A model generated the notes under the pieces. It did no database searches. It had not been told where the DNA came from and worked only from the letters and a program-made list of their open reading frames with translations. Position numbers and translations under genes: made by a program. From Sporosarcina luteola (GTDB lineage Bacteria > Bacillota > Bacilli > Bacillales_A > Planococcaceae), in NCBI RefSeq assembly GCF_007991495.1, contig NZ_BJYL01000015.1, positions 62,001-126,000 of the forward strand: 64,000 bases of DNA, written 5' to 3'. Shown here piece after piece: positions 61,543 to 64,000 of the stretch (the first letter of the stretch is position 1; each line of letters begins with the position of its first letter).

Positions 61543-62007
61543 AGCCGGGAAAACATACATATTTGGATGGGGGAATGTCATGTCCATGCCGGCATTGCTC
61601 CGCATCAAGTCGAGAATGTGTTGACAGAATATCCTGAAGCCGAACTGCTTGTGCATCCTGAATGCGGCTGTTCGACGTCAGGTATGTATTTAAAGTCAGA
61701 AGGAATCCTTCCGAAGGAGAAAACGCATATTCTGTCGACCGGCAATATGTTGACGCATTCCAAAGCTTCGCATGCGGATGAATTTGTCGTTGCAACTGAA
61801 GTCGGCATTATCCACCAGATGGAGAAGCAAAATCCTGAAAAGCGCTTCATCCCTGCTAATCCGGATGCCATCTGCCCTTTCATGAAAATGATTACGCTTG
61901 AGAAGGTTTTAGCTGCTTTAAAAGAGGACAAACATATTATTTCCGTTCCCACAGAAACTGCAGTTCAAGCCAAGTTGGCGATTGAGCGCATGGTGTCCAT
62001 CGGATGA
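61543..62007 (+). pseudogene. nadA: C-terminal fragment of quinolinate synthase
   Basis: The last 145 or so residues of NadA, the iron-sulfur enzyme that makes quinolinate for NAD. Visible are MGECHVHAGIA, HPECGCSTSGMY (cluster Cys residues) and ILSTGNMLTHSK, with CPFMKMITLEKVL near the end. The first 220 or so residues are missing and no start or ribosome binding site is present; the match begins at WMGECHVH and appears frame-disturbed just before it. No nadB or nadC gene is nearby. It is a dead fragment, presumably left by a duplication or deletion. Confidence 0.8.
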
Positions 62008-62024
62008 AACTAGGTGCCTGTGTA

Positions 62025-62163
62025 TATTGAAGCGTTTTTGAAGTCGAGTTTTTCAATTTTCTTTTGCGATCACCGATTCCACACGGTCTATGAGCCAAAG
62101 GAAAACCCATATGTCGATATTGAACTTGATAGCAACGGAAGAGTGGACCATCGGACTCAATGA
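62025..62163 (+). pseudogene. C-terminal fragment of an SgrR-like gene
   Basis: IEAFLKSSFSIFFCDHRFH, TVYEPKENPYVDIELDSNGR and VDHR match the end of the SgrR-like protein at 52387 almost residue for residue, also at DNA level. Only the final 46 codons are present. The fragment lies directly after the nadA fragment and before the GTGCCTG palindrome. Confidence 0.75.
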
Positions 62164-62220
62164 CGTGACGAACTTAAACGGCCTTTTCAATCGACGATGT
62201 AGATGAGTTCCAACATAAAA

Positions 62221-62270
62221 GTGCCTGGCACGAATGCAATTCAACATTGCATCCGTATCAGGCACCTGGC
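62221..62270. repeat. GTGCCTG/CAGGCAC palindromic element
   Basis: Outer arms GTGCCTG (62221-62227) and CAGGCAC (62259-62265) enclose AATGCAAT and ATTGCAT. GTGCCTGGCAC-type palindromes recur between genes in Bacillaceae. Half of the motif (GGTGCCTG) also occurs at 62011, on the other side of the SgrR fragment. Confidence 0.55.
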
Positions 62271-62271
62271 A

Positions 62272-62769
62272 TTAGGCCCTATATTTTATAGCTAATCCTT
62301 TTAAGAAGTTCCGTGCGTATCGATCCATGCACGGTTTATAATTCTTATGCCCTTCTTTTCTCAATACAGCGCTTAGTTCACCTTTCGATACAATGACTCC
62401 TGCGTCTTCTAAAATATCAAGCATATCCTCACTTGTTAACGCGAGTGCTATTTTCACTTTCTTTAGTAGGATATTATTAACATTTTCATTCGTCATGATC
62501 GATCCTGCTTGACCTTGAGGTTGTCCTGGTTTTGGATCTTGTTTGCCTCTTTTATAGATAATGAGGCCATTTAAAAATGAATCCAACATTTGATTCGTAC
62601 ACTTCATTTGTAATTCGTTTTCAGCTTCATCCTCATTTGCCTTTTTTAGCAACAGCAGTATATCTTCTTTTGTCACTTCAATGCCACCAAGTTTAAAAAT
62701 GTCTGCCATCTCAGTATTACTAACATCTAAAGCATATCGTAATCGAATTAATATATCATTATTATTCAT
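62272..62769 (-). CDS. YehS-like DUF1456 protein
   Basis: A 165-residue protein with two copies of the DUF1456 unit (about residues 4-60 and 98-155): each has LRYALDVSNTEMADIFKLGG/VKIALALTSEDMLDILEDAG, then the KEDILLLL/KGELSAVL helix and LDSFLNGL/ARNFLKGL. AGGAGG precedes ATG 62769. The family (YehS) is widespread and uncharacterised, probably cytoplasmic. Single-gene unit. Confidence 0.9.
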   Translation of the reverse strand: MNNNDILIRLRYALDVSNTEMADIFKLGGIEVTKEDILLLLKKANEDEAENELQMKCTNQMLDSFLNGLIIYKRGKQDPKPGQPQGQAGSIMTNENVNNILLKKVKIALALTSEDMLDILEDAGVIVSKGELSAVLRKEGHKNYKPCMDRYARNFLKGLAIKYRA

Positions 62770-62880
62770 TTGTAGACCTCCTGTATAGCGCTATAAGTAT
62801 AAAACGAATTCATCCTTATGATTGCCCTCTTGTGTGTGATGTATTTAAGCGATTCAAGCTTAATAGTAGCACATCTTAAA

Positions 62881-62933
62881 GGAAACCTGCTATTACAGAC
62901 TGCCTAGTTTGCCTAAAAGGTTAAGGGTCCTTA
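62881..62933. repeat. partial copy of the type I toxin locus tail
   Basis: GGAAACCTGCTATTACAGAC, TGCCTAG and GGGTCCTTAG match the downstream part of the toxin loci at 44.2 and 49.0 kb (GGGAACCTGCTATTAC, AGACCGCC, GGTGGTCCTT). No toxin frame is left. It may act as the terminator region of the SH3 gene. Confidence 0.4.
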
Positions 62934-63707
62934 GTTAGCTTCTTCCACAGACACTAACTCCGTAAAAATTTCACCATTTTTATCGGTGCTTTTTATTATT
63001 CCGATTCCCTTCGCCAAATATTCTCTAGAGCCATCCGGATAGCGAAGTATGACGACATTCTCAAATGTACCGGCTTTCACGGTTATTGTTTTCGTTGTGC
63101 TTTCCACCAAAACCTTTTGGTCCTCAAACATCATGGACGAATCGATTGTGTACGTCCCTTGTTTTAATGGATAGGGGACATTGACGAAGATAAAGTCGGA
63201 ACTTGCGACACCCATGAGCAGCCTTTTTTCGTCTTCAATGTAGGTAAAGCTCGGGAAATCTGGGTACAGGGGACTCTTTTCATTATATAAATACGCGTAT
63301 TCATTTCCTTTTTCTATAAGAAACATCTCTTTCTTCTGCTCTAAAAACGACGGCTCATACGTAAGGGTCAATCCGTCTTTTGGCGCCAGGCCACCCGTAA
63401 CAGTCGTGGATGCAGCTTGCGGGTTTTGTGTCGATAAAGCGGACGTATACACAAATCCCTCGCTGTTGCTGGCTTGTACATATGACCAGCCGTTTGAAGA
63501 AGACAATACAGTTACTTTTGAATGGTTTTGAATGGTTCCGATTTTAACGGCGTTTTGTTTTGGTTCCTCCCGCAGAAAAATATCGTTTTTCGCGTTGACA
63601 TACATTTCGGATGCTGCCGATGAGGTTGAAATTTGTAAAGGAAAGGCATAAGAACAACTGAGTAACAGCACGATCATTGCTAAGATTGTTTTTCTGATTT
63701 GGACCAC
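62931..63707 (-). CDS. secreted SH3-domain protein
   Basis: A 258-residue exported protein. The signal peptide spans about residues 1-33 (basic start, hydrophobic core AMIVLLLSCSYAF, cleavage near SSAAS). A bacterial SH3 domain follows (about residues 35-95: LREEPKQNAVKIGTIQNHSK and GWSYVQASNSEGFVY), then a beta-rich C-terminal domain of about 150 residues with repeated Thr/Val strands. SH3 domains of this kind bind cell-wall peptides. The start is odd: GTG 63707 lies directly against AAGGA with no spacer; an in-frame ATG at residue 11 lacks a site. Confidence 0.8.
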   Translation of the reverse strand: MVQIRKTILAMIVLLLSCSYAFPLQISTSSAASEMYVNAKNDIFLREEPKQNAVKIGTIQNHSKVTVLSSSNGWSYVQASNSEGFVYTSALSTQNPQAASTTVTGGLAPKDGLTLTYEPSFLEQKKEMFLIEKGNEYAYLYNEKSPLYPDFPSFTYIEDEKRLLMGVASSDFIFVNVPYPLKQGTYTIDSSMMFEDQKVLVESTTKTITVKAGTFENVVILRYPDGSREYLAKGIGIIKSTDKNGEIFTELVSVEEAN

Positions 63708-63854
63708 TCCTTCATATAGTTACTACTAGACGAGATTATGAAGCTAGGTGTGAAAATAGAACAATCGTAACAGTCAAGACGCTTACTTGACCGGGAACCC
63801 CCATCTTTTTATTCGTATACTGTTTAATTACCCGGAAAGTGTGGTGGACAGTCT

Positions 63855-63917
63855 ATGATAATCAAAATTGAAAAGAAACAATTGAAAATATTTTCTGGTT
63901 ATTATATAGTTGGGTAA
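63855..63917 (+). CDS. candidate 20-residue leader peptide
   Basis: ATG 63855 behind GTGGTGGA opens a 20-codon frame (MIIKIEKKQLKIFSGYYIVG, TAA). Its stop lies inside the first arm of the hairpin at 63913. A short ORF followed by two hairpins and then a gene is the plan of translational or transcriptional attenuators, including those of antibiotic-inducible genes. It may also be chance. Confidence 0.35.
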   Translation: MIIKIEKKQLKIFSGYYIVG

Positions 63918-63965
63918 GACCGGGAATTGCGTTGGTCTTACCAAGTGAACTGCTTAGTGCAGTTC
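63913..63965 (+). promoter_or_regulatory. two successive leader hairpins
   Basis: Hairpin one has arms GGTAAGACC (63913-63921) and GGTCTTACC (63934-63942). Hairpin two has arms GAACTGC (63947-63953) and GCAGTTC (63959-63965). Both are perfect and lie 25 bases before the ribosome binding site of the next gene. I match them to no known riboswitch. Confidence 0.6.
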
Positions 63966-63989
63966 AACTGACAGATAGGGGGATTGTCA

Positions 63990-64000
63990 ATGAATACAAA
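63990..64000 (+). CDS. start of a gene running out of the window
   Basis: ATG 63990 follows GATAGGGGGA at good spacing and opens MNT. Only three full codons are in the window, so the product cannot be told. The structured leader before it suggests regulated expression. Confidence 0.5.

Noticed and set aside
1..64000. Search by eye for tRNA, rRNA and CRISPR arrays
   Set aside because: No cloverleaf, rRNA signature or regularly spaced direct repeats were seen on either strand; the T-box leader was the only tRNA-related element.

Overview
The window looks like a chromosomal accessory region of a low-GC Gram-positive, endospore-former-type member of the Bacillales, most likely near Planococcaceae (Sporosarcina/Lysinibacillus-like). 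The reasons are strong AGGAGG-type ribosome binding sites with frequent GTG/TTG starts, a T-box leader, an LtaS-type lipoteichoic acid synthase, holin-like type I toxins and THI-box (TPP) riboswitches. The taxon is inference. No rRNA, tRNA, CRISPR array or intact insertion sequence was seen.

Layout. 0-6.1 kb is a complete streptolysin S/listeriolysin S-like gene cluster: ABC exporter, a 44-residue precursor whose core is only Ser and Cys, an LlsX-like membrane protein, SagB, SagC and SagD enzymes and a CPBP protease. 6.3-10.2 kb carries ankyrin, SUKH (SMI1/KNR4) and Sufu genes, all families used as immunity proteins of polymorphic toxins, with no toxin beside them. 10.4-13.5 kb holds small membrane, hydrolase and Rrf2-regulated genes, including a deletion scar. 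13.8-17.2 kb is a T-box-controlled isoleucyl-tRNA synthetase of the long IleS2 type. 17.3-24.5 kb mixes an LtaS gene, a type I toxin with antisense RNA and several broken genes (DUF1801, membrane protein, pRiA4b ORF-3, PD-(D/E)XK nuclease, RelE-like toxin).

24.7-33 kb is a defence module: type I restriction-modification (hsdM-hsdS-hsdR) followed by an AAA ATPase plus HNH nuclease pair resembling Septu. After a stretch of catabolic gene debris, 34.5-39.1 kb has an aldehyde dehydrogenase, a metallo-beta-lactamase-fold lactonase and an iron alcohol dehydrogenase under a LacI-type regulator. This is the enzyme set of the Agrobacterium blcABC (attKLM) gamma-butyrolactone pathway. 39.2-51 kb returns to defence and mobile-DNA content: a NERD protein, an OLD-family nuclease, a decayed GIY-YIG nuclease, a restriction-endonuclease/STAND ATPase, a PD-(D/E)XK protein with a duplicated C-terminal module, a duplicated MazG/zinc-finger locus, and intact and decayed copies of a type I toxin locus.

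51-64 kb is more housekeeping: an MFS transporter divergent from an SgrR-like regulator, an aldo/keto reductase, a tenI-thiS-thiG-thiF operon under one TPP riboswitch, and a second TPP riboswitch in front of a short-chain dehydrogenase plus luciferase-like flavin monooxygenase pair that is not a standard thiamine gene set. After that come nadA and sgrR fragments, YehS and SH3 proteins, and at the right edge a 20-codon leader ORF with two hairpins before a gene that continues out of the window.

Two themes run through the window. One is self versus non-self conflict genes (toxins, immunity, restriction, nucleases). The other is many gene remnants made by nonsense mutations, small indels and deletions. 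The most promising new biology is the all-Cys/Ser TOMM peptide, the TPP-riboswitch-controlled SDR/monooxygenase pair, the blc-like operon with a LacI regulator and the REase-STAND protein.
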